64,000 nt of DNA from Orychophragmus violaceus (Eukaryota > Streptophyta > Magnoliopsida > Brassicales > Brassicaceae): the NCBI GenBank assembly GCA_030180135.1, contig CM058230.1:107127503-107191502 (forward strand). Reading direction: 5' to 3'. The notes under the pieces were generated by a model. That model saw only the letters and a program-made list of their open reading frames with translations. It searched no databases and was not told where the DNA came from. Each line of letters opens with the position of its first letter. The first letter of the stretch is position 1. Made by a program: the position numbers and the translations under genes. Below, in pieces: positions 37,832 to 48,591 of this stretch.

Positions 37832-38851
37832 CTACGGCTGAGGCAGCATCCCAAGCTCCTTCCAGACATGTAGTTTCACTTGCCCTTCCTTCAACGTTCT
37901 ACTGTTGCTTAGGCTCTGCATATTATCACAAATATCAGTGCCACAACCAGTATCCAATACCTTTAAGGTAGAACTTGAAGTAATAACATGAATACCTGAG
38001 GAAGTAGTCTCATACATCAACTTCAACTCCTCATCATCTTCCATGAATTTAATGCAATTTCTCTTCCAATGCCCTGTCTCCTTACAGTAGCAGCACTTAC
38101 CAACGTAAGAGGTATCTGACTCGGGCTCAGAAGACACACGCTTGCCATGATTCAAAATCTGGACAACTTTGTCTTCACCCTTGTCAGCATTAGGTTTAGT
38201 AAACCTACCCTTCTCGTTCATGAGATTGTACAGGGTACTCTTCGCGTTTGGCTCAACTGTCTTGAGCATATCATGCAGTTCAGTCAGCGTCTTCGTTAAG
38301 CCTTTCTTGATATAGTTCCTTCTGAACTTATCATAGCTTAACGGCAGTGACTGCAGAATGATCTCAGTTGCCAATTCTTGGCTAACTGGATAATCCAGTT
38401 TCCTCAGGTTATCAATGTAACCCATCATTTTACTGACATGAGGACTCACTGGATGATCATTTGGTAGCTTGCAGCTAGTGAGAGACTTAACCAACTGGTA
38501 TCTCTCCACTCTTACCTGCTCCTGAAATTTCAATTTCAGGCTGCTGATCATCTCTATTGGCGACTCCATGTTCTCATATTGCTTCCGCAAATCTGAGTCC
38601 ATGGTAGCCAACATCAGACCACGCACATCTACCGCATCATTATAATGCTTATTCCAAGCGTCATATACTGCATGGGAGGCATTGGACCCGATCCTCACGG
38701 GGAGAGCTCTCTCAAGAACATAGTCCTTTCTCTCCTGTCTGAGGACTAGCCTCAGGTTCCGCGACCAAGTCAAGAAATTTGATCCGTCTAGCATGTCCAT
38801 CTTAAGGACAGACCGGATCGAGAAAGTGTTTTGATTGTTTGTGCTAGTCAT
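37832..38851 (-). CDS. gag: Element E Gag with start of protease
   Basis: 339 codons from the ATG at 38851, which lies five bases after TTTTCAG. It has the copia Gag landmarks FLTWSRNLRLVL, SLKLKFQEQ, VSPHVSKMMGYIDNLRKLDYP and ELATEIILQSLP, then a CX2CX4HX4C knuckle CCYCKETGHWKRNC and an LDTGCGTDIC protease start. It ends at a stop soon after the protease motif, where C continues. By eye it is roughly 55-60% identical to C over the N-terminal part and far closer to F. An open gag beside a ruined pol suggests selection for, or recent descent from, a Gag-producing family. Confidence 0.88.
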   Translation of the reverse strand: MTSTNNQNTFSIRSVLKMDMLDGSNFLTWSRNLRLVLRQERKDYVLERALPVRIGSNASHAVYDAWNKHYNDAVDVRGLMLATMDSDLRKQYENMESPIEMISSLKLKFQEQVRVERYQLVKSLTSCKLPNDHPVSPHVSKMMGYIDNLRKLDYPVSQELATEIILQSLPLSYDKFRRNYIKKGLTKTLTELHDMLKTVEPNAKSTLYNLMNEKGRFTKPNADKGEDKVVQILNHGKRVSSEPESDTSYVGKCCYCKETGHWKRNCIKFMEDDEELKLMYETTSSGIHVITSSSTLKVLDTGCGTDICDNMQSLSNSRTLKEGQVKLHVWKELGMLPQP

Positions 38852-41103
38852 AACTGAAAATTAAGATAAAAGGATTTTAGTTAATATGTTCAATATGATT
38901 AATCTCGTATTAAATTTAATATGATTAATCACGCATTATATTCAATAACATAAGTTACCCTCAATAGAATATAATGATTCCAAGATCCACATATAACTAA
39001 GATCAAAGTGGGCCACTGGCCGTCACCCAACCTTAGCTTATATCGGTAAGCCCTACATCGGCTAATTATATCCGTGATATAACTCTTGGTTGTGAATCTG
39101 GGCCCGAGGCCCAATCCACTCTGATGTCTCAAGGCCCGGGACTCCCGATGGCCTAGTCAAGAAAACCAGACTATACAGTCATGTAATCATTAATGTCTTG
39201 GACTCCCAATGACATTTATGAATCACAAACCGTCTTATCCACGCAAAAGTAGACACCCTCACACTGTAAGGCCATGAATACAATTGAATGGGCTTCGACA
39301 GCTGACATAGACTGGGCAAGACATCCAACGCTTGATATTATTTGAGGTTCGTAGGTTTATTAAAATTTCATTCCCAAAATAGAAGATTACTATTTCGGGA
39401 AACTTTCTATTTTTGGAAACCTACTATTTTAGGAAACTTTCTAAAATTGGAAACTCTTAATATGTTCAATATGATTAATCTCGTATTAAATTTAATATGA
39501 TTAATCACGCATTATATTCAATAACATAAGTTACCCTCAATAGAATATAATGATTCCAAGATCCACATATAACTAAGATCAAAGTGGGCCACTGGCCGTC
39601 ACCCAACCTTAGCTTATATCGGTAAGCCCTACATCGGCTAATTATATCCGTGATATAACTCTTGGTTGTGAATCTGGGCCCGAGGCCCAATCCACTCTGA
39701 TGTCTCAAGGCCCGGGACTCCCGATGGCCTAGTCAAGAAAACCAGACTATACAGTCATGTAATCATTAATGTCTGGGACTCCCAATGACATTTATGAATC
39801 ACAAACCGTCTTATCCACGCAAAAGTAGACACCCTCACACTGTAAGGCCATGAATACAATTGAATGGGCTTCGACAGCTGACATAGACTGGGCAAGACAT
39901 CCAACGCTTTATATTATTTGAGGTTCGTAGGTTTATTAAAATTTCATTCCCAAAATAGAAGATTACTATTTCGGGAAACTTTCTATTTTTGGAAACCTAC
40001 TATTTTAGGAAACTTTCTAAAATTGGAAACTTTCTAACTTTAGAAATTTCTTAAAATCCGAATCATGCAAATCTAGAAACTTCTAATTTAAGAAACTTTC
40101 TAATTTCAAAAATTCGGAAACTTTAATTTAAAATCGATTTATATTCTTTATAAAATAAATTTTAAATTAAATCTGAAGAAAGACTCAAATAATTGGCCCA
40201 ATTGTTTTAACTTCTTGGCCCGAGGCCCAAGAATTGGTCCATGTCCAAGACATGACCCAATTGTCCAATCAAATGACATAACCGGTCTGGTTCATTAAAA
40301 TTGGTCTAACCAAATTTTAATTACTACGATGACCACAATTGTCAACCGGTTATTTACTAAACCGGATTTTCTCAATTTATTTGGTCCAACCAAATCAAAT
40401 TAGAAAATCCTGGTTTAGGCACAAAATCCAATATTCCGACTTTGGATTTCTTATCCCGGTTTAACCAGAACTTAATAAAATTATTAATTCTGTTTATTAA
40501 ACCGCGACGGTTATAATTTTAATAAATTTATTAAACCGAGCCCTAAACCAACCATGTCGGTCGATGAACCAACCGCATCGGTCGATGCTCTTAGCATCGA
40601 ATCCTGCATCGATCGTGCATCGATCCTGTGTCGATCGATGCTCTCACGCATGCACGGACGGTTATTAGGTTTGGCCGAGAGATTCTCCGATTGTGTCGAC
40701 CGATCCGGTCGATCGTATCGATCGATCCATGCGATCGCAGCCGATTCGGTCGATACCTTATCGGTCGATGAACCAATCGCATCGATCGATCCATCAACCG
40801 CATCGGTCGATGCTCTCAGCATCGAACCTGTATCGATCGTGTGATCACAGTCAATCTCTCGTGTTTGTATCGACCGATCCATGCGATCGTATCGATCGAT
40901 CCATGCGATCCTGGTCGATACTTCTTTATGAAAATCGCATTCTACCAAATCAATATAGCTTGGTTTTTGCGATTTCAAGTGTGTTTAGGTTTCAATTCCT
41001 TGTTGTTTAAGTGATTTCTCTTATCAGTAGTTGATTCAAAACACTCCTTAAACAAGAAAACAATCCTAAACATGAATCTAAACAAGAAAAACCGGAACCA
41101 AAA
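38852..41103 (-). other. Element E untranslated leader
   Basis: Includes the duplicated conserved leader segment (38881-40032), an AT-rich stretch, and a CpG-rich part at about 40550-40930 packed with CGATCG and CATCGGTCGATG motifs. The part near 38930-39270 is about 97% identical by eye to element C. No gene is supported. Confidence 0.8.
38881..40032 (-). repeat. 576-bp tandem duplication in E leader
   Basis: 38881-39456 is repeated at 39457-40032 with only a few differences. Single copies occur in C and F. Confidence 0.92.
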
Positions 41104-41115
41104 GCTCTGATACCA
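41104..41115 (-). other. Element E primer-binding site
   Basis: TGGTATCAGAGC on the minus strand, one base inside the 5' LTR; complementary to initiator tRNA-Met. Confidence 0.92.
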
Positions 41116-41116
41116 C

Positions 41117-41791
41117 TGAAGGAATGTTTAGATGAATCCTGATTCAATTCTCTGATTCAGATTATCCTAAACATGCGGATCTAGGTTCTCTTGAATAGAA
41201 ACAATTGATGATCTCACCTTATACCTGTTTTTGCAGCGGAAAGGGATGGTATGGTCAGAGATCAGAGAGCCACCAAGGGATAACTCCTCCAGAGGTTCAC
41301 ACACGCACACCGAGCAGGAAGAGGCTGCTAGACCAGGAGGAAATCGGCGCAGAGAGAGAGAGGAGGCTTGCGGCTAGGGCTACTTTTTCGACCTGAACTC
41401 GTCTTAAGTTTATAAAACTCGTTCAGTTCGTTTTGGGCCATTTGGCCCAAAGGCCAATTAACTCCGAGGCGTTCGCGCACTGTGTCGATCGACACTCCTT
41501 GTGTATCGATCGACACACAGTGGCCAAACCCTTTTATTCTCTCTAAGTACAGTAAATGCCTAGCACTTTTACCGTACTTCTGCTACACCGTTCCTACACC
41601 TTTTTCTTGTTGGCTTAGGCGTGTGACCCATATGGGATCATATAATAAAGGCAATAAGTCCAAGACTTATAGATCATGAGCGGACTCTAGCAAGCCATCA
41701 TGACCCCCAGTATTATATGACTTATGTCTGATCATTGACATACTCTTACTTTCTAGAGACAGTACCGAGATTACTGGACACAATTCCAACA
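41117..41791 (-). repeat. Element E 5' LTR (675 bp)
   Basis: TGAAGGAATG...TTCCAACA on the plus strand, nearly identical to 33813-34487. It carries the promoter driving gag on the minus strand. Confidence 0.93.
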
Positions 41792-41796
41792 CGCGG

Positions 41797-43415
41797 GTCG
41801 TGCACGGTCAACCGCGGGTCGTTCACGGACGACCGCGGGTCGTACACGGTCGACCGCGGGTCGTCAGGAACGACCGTAACCGTCACGGACGAACACGGAC
41901 GTGCACGGACGAACGCGGATGGTGCTCGGGCGAACGCGGGTCGCGTACGGACGACCGCGGGTTGATCGCGGACGACTGCGGGTCACGTACGGACGACCGT
42001 GACCGTTCACGTACGGTCGTGTCCGTTCACGGACAGTCGTGTCCATTCACGGACGACCGTGGGACGATCACGGACGACCGCGGTTCATTTCCGGACGACC
42101 GTGGGTCATCACGGACGACCGCGAGTCATCACGGACGACCGCGGGTCATCACGGACGACCGCGGGTCATCACGGACGACCGCGGGTCATCACGGACGACC
42201 GCGGGTCATCACGGACGACCGCGGGTCATCACGGACGACCACGGGTCATCACGGACGACCGCGGGTCATCACGGACGACCGCGGGTCGTGTACGTACGTC
42301 CGCAGGACGTGAACGGATGACCGCGGGCTATTCACGGACGCACGGGAGCGTGAACGGATAAACGCAGGGCGTGAACGGACGAACGCAGAAAGCGTGAACG
42401 GACGAACGCAAAGCGTGAACGGACGCGTCTCTTCGTGAACGTGGATGAGTAGTCGATACTCATGCCTTGCGGTTAAGGGACAAGGAGCGATCGTTGGTGG
42501 AACGGTTGCATGGTCGGGTCGCGGTCTAAGGCAGGACAGTCGAGAGAGTCGGGTCGCGATTGGAATTGACCGAAGGCCGGGAAGGCTGAGGAGGTGATTC
42601 AACGGACACCGGAAAAAGGGACTGATCCGGCCACGGGTTGGACCCGCGCGATGGGTAAACCGATTATGGAACATACCTCACCTAAGATGGTTCCGGCTTC
42701 CAACCGACAGGATGGTGTATCGACGAGTGGACTGATCGGGCAAGGAAACGAGGGAGCTAATCGGTCCAAACAATTCCATAAGGAATCACTACAAAGGTTA
42801 AGGTAACATTAAATGAGCTTTAACGTAACCTAAGTGTTTGGGTGTAACAGGAAAGGAATGGTGGCCAAAGGAAGAACATGAAGACCTCTTTTGTACTCGG
42901 TCATGTGGGGATGGTTGGTTGAATGACTAAGTACAAAGGGGGTGTGTTCTAAAGGTACCAGAACGGATGAGCTAAGCTGAGCGCGGAGCTAGCTTCACAC
43001 CGGCTTCACTAAAGGCTAAGGTACACGTTTCGAGTACTCTTCTATTGTTCTAAAGAATGGTTAGAGCTGAATAGGAGAATGAAATGATCTAAGTAAGTGA
43101 CTTAGGTTGTTAGAACGGGATAGTTAATGAACGGGACCTCATAAGGGTTTTAAGGAAACCTAAGAAAGTAATAGGAGGTTCTTGGACAGATCGTTCTTTA
43201 GATGGACGATGTAAATGTTAAGTAAGGATTCCGCTGCGTAATATTAATTAAGTATGAAGGATCTAAGACTAGAAGTCAATAGTAGATCTGAAGAATACTT
43301 GTTCCTAAGGGAAAATTTAAAATAGGACGGGTTTTTGGGAGGTTCAGGCCTGGGTTTGGCCTGACCACTGGAACACATCGACCGCGGCCTAGGAGGGCCG
43401 GGTCGGGGTGTTTCA
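41797..43415 (+). repeat. Element D LTR, second part (CpG-rich leader and U5)
   Basis: Starts after the second CGCGG copy (41792-41796). The region 41797-42430 is built from degenerate CACGGACGACCGCGGGTC units. The rest is unique LTR sequence ending GGGTGTTTCA. Frames of up to 170 codons in the repeated part are an effect of the repeat unit, not genes. Confidence 0.87.
42105..42290. repeat. 20-bp minisatellite in D LTR (about 9 units)
   Basis: Tandem CACGGACGACCGCGGGTCAT units, mostly exact. The inverted homologue in G (about 44650-44825) has fewer units, so copy number varies between LTRs. Confidence 0.9.
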
Positions 43416-43522
43416 TGAGGGGTTTTGGTCGTGGTACTTTCGAAAAAACTCGACCCGATTCTTCCCGGGCAATGAACACTTGGTTTTTCATGCACCGCGA
43501 CTGTCCCACGGTGCATAGGATC
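43416..43522. repeat. Satellite fragment between D and G (107 bp)
   Basis: Part of one monomer from TGAGGGGTTTTGG to CATAGGATC, left between two insertions. It links D and G to the same original array. Confidence 0.95.
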
Positions 43523-46219
43523 TGAAACACCCCGACCCGGCCCTCCTAGGCCGCGGTCGATGCGTTCCAGTGGTCAGGCCAAACCCAGGCCTGAACCTCC
43601 CGAAAACCCGTCCTATTTTAAATTTTCCCTTAGGAACAAGTATTCTTCAGATCTACTATTGACTTCTAGTCTTAGATCCTTCATACTTAATTAATATTAC
43701 GCAGCGGAATCCTTACTTAACATTTACATCGTCCATCTAAAGAACGATCTGTCCAAGAACCTCCTATTACTTTCTTAGGTTTCCTTAAAACCCTTATGAG
43801 GTCCCGTTCATTAACTATCCCGTTCTAACAACCTAAGTCACTTACTTAGATCATTTCATTCTCCTATTCAGCTCTAACCATTCTTTAGAACAATAGAAGA
43901 GTACTCGAAACGTGTACCTTAGCCTTTAGTGAAGCCGGTGTGAAGCTAGCTCCGCGCTCAGCTTAGCTCATCCGTTCTGGTACCTTTAGAACACACCCCC
44001 TTTGTACTTAGTCATTCAACCAACCATCCCCACATGACCGAGTACAAAAGAGGTCTTCATGTTCTTCCTTTGGCAACCATTCCTTTCCTGTTACACCCAA
44101 ACACTTAGGTTACGTTAAAGCTCATTTAATGTTACCTTAACCTTTGTAGTGATTCCTTATGGAATTGTTTGGACCGATTAGCTCCCTCGTTTCCTTGCCC
44201 GATCAGTCCACTCGTCGATACACCATCCTGTCGGTTGGAAGCTGGAACCATCTTAGGTGAGGTATGTTCCATAATCGGTTTACCCATCGCGCGGGTCCAA
44301 CCCGTGGCCGGATCAGTCCCTTTTTCCGGTGTCCGTTGAATCACCACCTCAGCCTTCCCGGCCTTCGGTCAATTCCAATCGCGACCCGACTCTCTCGACT
44401 GTCCTGCCTTAGACCGCGACCCGACCATGCAACCGTTCCACCAACGATCGCTCCTTGTCCCTTAACCGCAAGGCATGAGTATCGACTACTCATCCACGTT
44501 CACGAAGAGACGCGTCCGTTCACGCTTTGCGTTCGTCCGTTCACGCTTTCTGCGTTCGTCCGTTCACGCCCTGCGTTTATCCGTTCACGCTCCCGTGCGT
44601 CCGTGAATAGCCCGCGGTCATCCGTTCACGTCCTGCGGACGTACGTACACGACCCGCGGTCGTCCGTGATGACCCGCGGTCGTCCGTGATGACCCGTGGT
44701 CATCCGTGATGACCCGCGGTCGTCCGTGATGACCCGCGGTCGTCCGTGATGACCCGCGGTCGTCCGTGATGACCCGCGGTCGTCCGTGATGACTCGCGGT
44801 CGTCCGTGATGACCCACGGTCGTCCGGAAACGAACCGCGGTCGTCCGTGATCGTCCCACGGTCGTCCGTGAATGGACACGACTGTCCGTGAACGGACACG
44901 ACCGTACGTGAACGGTCACGGTCGTCCGTACGTGACCCGCGGTCGTCCGCGATCAACCCGCGTTCGCCCGAGCACCATCCGCGTTCGTCCGTGCACGTCC
45001 GTGTTCGTCCGTGACGGTTACGGTCGTTCCTGACGACCCGCGGTCGACCGTGTACGACCCGCGGTCGTCCGTGAACGACCCGCGGTTGACCGTGCGCGAC
45101 CCGCGGTCGTCCGTGAGCGACCCACGGACGGTTGCCCGGAAATTCTTCAATCTTCAATCCGATTTCTCCAGCACTTCTGGGCTTTAGACTCTTGTATTCC
45201 CAGCCTTGAATCCATCACAAAACCATCCCAAAACTCCCTTTAAACCGCTGGCCATTACCCTTGAGTAATCCGACCAAAATCCTCTCTTTTTCCTCTCTTT
45301 GATTGGCCTTTGCCTTAGGAATTCATGGGATTTCTTCCCTGGACAGAATGTGCACGAAAATGGCCTCCTTGGGTCTATTTATAGGCCTCCATTTCGCCCC
45401 ATAACTTCCATAGGCGAAGGGTTGCCTTGGTTGGCCGAAAGGGTGCAACCTTCCAAGGTGCCCTTTCGCCATGGTGCCCCTTGGTCAGCTAGTGCCACTA
45501 GCTGACCAGCTGACCCAACACTTGAACACTCAAGCTAGCTGGGTTGAGCTGGTTGCTAGCTGACCCAGCTGACCAGCTGGACTGTCCAGCTCATTTCAGC
45601 TGAACACTCTTTGTTCAGCTCATTTCCTCTTAGTTGAGCTGCCTTTCGGCTGAGCTTAGCTTCCTTAAGACCTTGGAACACTTCTTCCTAGTATTTACGA
45701 CGAGTCGTAAACCCTTTTGGTTCCAAGTATCCTTTCCCCAATCCTCCTAGGGTGGTGTGTCCGGTTCCGGGATGTTACAAGTTCTACCCCCCTTAAAAGG
45801 GATTCGTCCCCGAATCCGACTTAAGGAGTTTAGCCCGTTCAACTCTATGAACCACTTGGCTAGTAACATCTCGAAACTTAGCAGGCCATACCAATTATAT
45901 GTTCTCTCTATTCGGCCTAAGTCCCTTTATGGTTGTCCTTGCCGGAGCCATTCGTCTAGGATCAAGTCGCGTATGACCGGACTTCCCCATTCCGTTCCCG
46001 CGCATGGACCATCCGTGCCCAGCCTGCCGATCTTCGGTCAACCGCCCCAACGGCTGCCGTTCGATCGAGCTTAACTGTCCGAACTTTTCTTGCCCACTTA
46101 CGGTTCATACCGCACTTAACCCGACTTGTGGCTCACGGTCTTGGCCATGGCCGATCAACAACCAATTCATGGACTGAGCCTTCGAGAGATCCATACATTA
46201 CCGGAGCAGGGATGTTACA
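43523..46219 (-). repeat. Element G 3' LTR (2.70 kb, inverted copy of D LTR)
   Basis: Reverse complement of the D LTR with few changes and fewer minisatellite units. Contains the minisatellite (about 44650-44825), TATA box (45376-45383), 25-nt dyad (45483-45507), the inner LTR start (ends at 45779) with hairpin 45800-45817, and the outer start at 46219. No gene. Confidence 0.87.
45483..45507. promoter_or_regulatory. 25-nt U3 dyad, element G
   Basis: Arms GGTCAGCTAGTG and CACTAGCTGACC around one base, about 100 bp upstream of TATAAATA (45376-45383) on the minus strand. Confidence 0.75.
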
Positions 46220-47612
46220 AGTCTCCCCCACCAAATTGGGAATTCGTCCCCGAATTCGGTGGTGGTTAACTTTTGTGTATACTCTTCCTGTCCCGGTTTG
46301 GTATGCCTTTCCATTCCCATTGACCTCGGTCCGTCAAGACTTAATCATTCCCCTGATTTTGTCTTGCCTTAGACTTAGTCAATCTCGATCACAACCCTTA
46401 CGGTTTGACCCGAAACTTGATCTCCGCCCTCTAAGGACTTGATCTTAGTTCCCCGTGAAACTTGACCTCCGCCCTCCAAGGACTTGATCTTAGTTCCACG
46501 ATCCACAACGGTCCCTACACATTCCCACAATGCATATAAGCCCCGCTTTATTCCCCAATATGCCATGCAGTAATTTGAGAAATCAGGGTTCGAGTGACAG
46601 ACCAATGATCACCTCGAAGGAGACGGCCATGCCTGAATCCTCCACGAGCTCATGGACTTGAGGTTTTTCCCCAGTTGACCCTTGGCCGTAGCCGCGCGGT
46701 CACCCTGACCCCAATCCACTTTCGGAGCCCCGACCGTCCGTCCCGGCCATTCCGACAGTCCCAAACAAAATGTCTAAGCTGCCCACGACGGAAACATGAT
46801 CTTGGTTTTACAATCACCTTTTTCGACCCCAGCCTGTGGACAGCTCGCGACCCCGGGTCCTTGCTTCCACCTTCACGCAGGCCCTCCCTTTCTCCCAACA
46901 TCTTACGGAGTGTTGCCATCCATAGGAGGTGCATTCTGCGCGGTCCGAGGAATGGTTATCGACACTTTGGCCCCATTTCCTCCTCAGGTCCCTCCCGGGC
47001 CAGCTGGACACTCTCACTTGTGACCTAGCTACCACCCGGTTCACCTCGACACCGTCTTGCGACCTTGGTCCAAGACAAGTGCCATCCACGTCCCAACCGT
47101 TCCTGGGTCTGCGACCTAGTCGCGACCCGCGGTCGTACGCATTCATCCGTGCGGTTTACGCGAACGGACACGACTGTTCCCGCAAACAGGTACGATGGTC
47201 CGCGCCTGGCTACCATCATTCCGCGCTTGCGGTAAACGGCCCACGACGCCTGGTCATGACCCGATGGTGCTGACTTATAGTCTGGCCGCGATCAACTCGG
47301 TTTTCACTTAACCGCTTCACGCTTGGGTTCTTGCCATGTGCGGTTCATGATCCGGCCAACCTCTCCAAGATGCGCCGTCCGACCATCCGCTTCCACGGGC
47401 ACTTGCCGTATGCGGGTCCATGACCCGGCCAACGTCTCCAAGACGTGCCGTCCGATCATCCGCGTACTTCAGGCTAATCGTTCCCTTAGCGTGGCTGATC
47501 CGCCCAACTATTTACAGTCTATTCACAATCAAGGTCGAGACTAAGTGCATCCTTGGTGCACTTGCCTTAGCAAGTCACCAATTATTCGAGCATCGTCCTA
47601 GGAAATAACTCC
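46220..47612 (-). pseudogene. Element G internal remnant: gag tail and intron, pol deleted
   Basis: After the LTR comes a purine tract (GGTGGGGGAGACT on the minus strand) and hairpin GAATTCGGGGACGAATTC (46240-46257). A degenerate gag tail at about 46650-46990 keeps a decayed knuckle and a GRDGRSG motif also found in B. A copy of the gag-pol intron (46515-46602) is followed by only the first bases of the protease exon, then a short repeated segment (TTGAGGGCGG type, 46410-46490). The part at 47040-47560 is CpG-rich and shows no recognisable protein. No enzyme can be made. Confidence 0.72.
46515..46602 (-). other. Degenerate gag-pol intron in element G (88 bp)
   Basis: Aligns with the B intron, including GGGGCTTATATGCATTG and the end GTGTAG before GGACCGTTGTGG. 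The donor is GTCTGT instead of GTATGT, and the length is no longer a multiple of three. Confidence 0.6.
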
Positions 47613-47624
47613 GCTCTGATACCA
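47613..47624 (-). other. Element G primer-binding site
   Basis: TGGTATCAGAGC on the minus strand, three bases from the LTR that starts at 47628. Confidence 0.9.
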
Positions 47625-47627
47625 ACT

Positions 47628-48591
47628 TGAAACACCCCGACCCGGCCCTCCTAGGCCGCGGTCGATGCGTTCCAGTGGTCAGGCCAAACCCAGGCCTGAA
47701 CCTCCCGAAAACCCGTCCTATTTTAAATTTTCCCTTAGGAACAAGTATTCTTCAGATCTACTATTGACTTCTAGTCTTAGATCCTTCATACTTAATTAAT
47801 ATTACGCAGCGGAATCCTTACTTAACATTTACATCGTCCATCTAAAGAACGATCTGTCCAAGAACCTCCTATTACTTTCTTAGGTTTCCTTAAAACCCTT
47901 ATGAGGTCCCGTTCATTAACTATCCCGTTCTAACAACCTAAGTCACTTACTTAGATCATTTCATTCTCCTATTCAGCTCTAACCATTCTTTAGAACAATA
48001 GAAGAGTACTCGAAACGTGTACCTTAGCCTTTAGTGAAGCCGGTGTGAAGCTAGCTCCGCGCTCAGCTTAGCTCATCCGTTCTGGTACCTTTAGAACACA
48101 CCCCCTTTGTACTTAGTCATTCAACCAACCATCCCCACATGACCGAGTACAAAAGAGGTCTTCATGTTCTTCCTTTGGCCACCATTCCTTTCCTGTTACA
48201 CCCAAACACTTAGGTTACGTTAAAGCTCATTTAATGTTACCTTAACCTTTGTAGTGATTCCTTATGGAATTGTTTGGACCGATTAGCTCCCTCGTTTCCT
48301 TGCCCGATCAGTCCACTCGTCGATACACCATCCTGTCGGTTGGAAGCCGGAACCATCTTAGGTGAGGTATGTTCCATAATCGGTTTACCCATCGCGCGGG
48401 TCCAACCCGTGGCCGGATCAGTCCCTTTTTCCGGTGTCCGTTGAATCACCTCCTCAGCCTTCCCGGCCTTCGGTCAATTCCAATCGCGACCCGACTCTCT
48501 CGACTGTCCTGCCTTAGACCGCGACCCGACCATGCAACCGTTCCACCAACGATCGCTCCTTGTCCCTTAACCGCAAGGCATGAGTATCGAC
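47628..48591 (-). repeat. Element G 5' LTR, visible part
   Basis: Matches 43523-44486 with about three differences, then stops at TATCGAC where F inserted. The remainder lies beyond the window. Confidence 0.88.

Larger units (their letters stand above)
33813..41791 (-). mobile_element. Element E: copia element with intact gag and decayed pol
   Basis: 7979 bp with two 675-bp LTRs that differ at about one site by eye, flanked by CGCGG at 33808-33812 and 41792-41796. Order on the minus strand: 5' LTR, PBS, leader with a 576-bp tandem duplication, gag, degenerate pol, polypurine tract, 3' LTR. Near-identical LTRs show a recent insertion, yet pol is far decayed and shares its lesions with F. It was therefore probably moved by proteins from another copy. 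Confidence 0.9.
32694..43415 (+). mobile_element. Element D: solo LTR of a gypsy-type element, split by copia E
   Basis: TGTAACATCCC at 32694 and GGGTGTTTCA at 43415 are LTR ends, flanked by TGAGG at 32689-32693 and 43416-43420. Without E the LTR is about 2.74 kb (32694-33812 plus 41797-43415). No internal domain is present, so it is a solo LTR formed by recombination between two LTRs. The same LTR, inverted, is the left LTR of element G. Confidence 0.88.

Noticed and set aside
42105..42290. Regular 20-bp repeats as a possible CRISPR array
   Set aside because: No unique spacers between units, and the setting is a plant LTR.
41800..42361. Arginine/aspartate/glycine-rich frames of 93-179 codons in the minisatellite (also 44618-45157)
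   Set aside because: Several overlapping frames on the same strand are open at once because of the 20-bp CpG-rich unit. This is repeat composition, not coding.
47040..47560. Possible host gene in the G internal region
   Set aside because: Short unrelated frames on both strands, no recognisable domain, and the region lies between PBS and polypurine tract of a deleted element.
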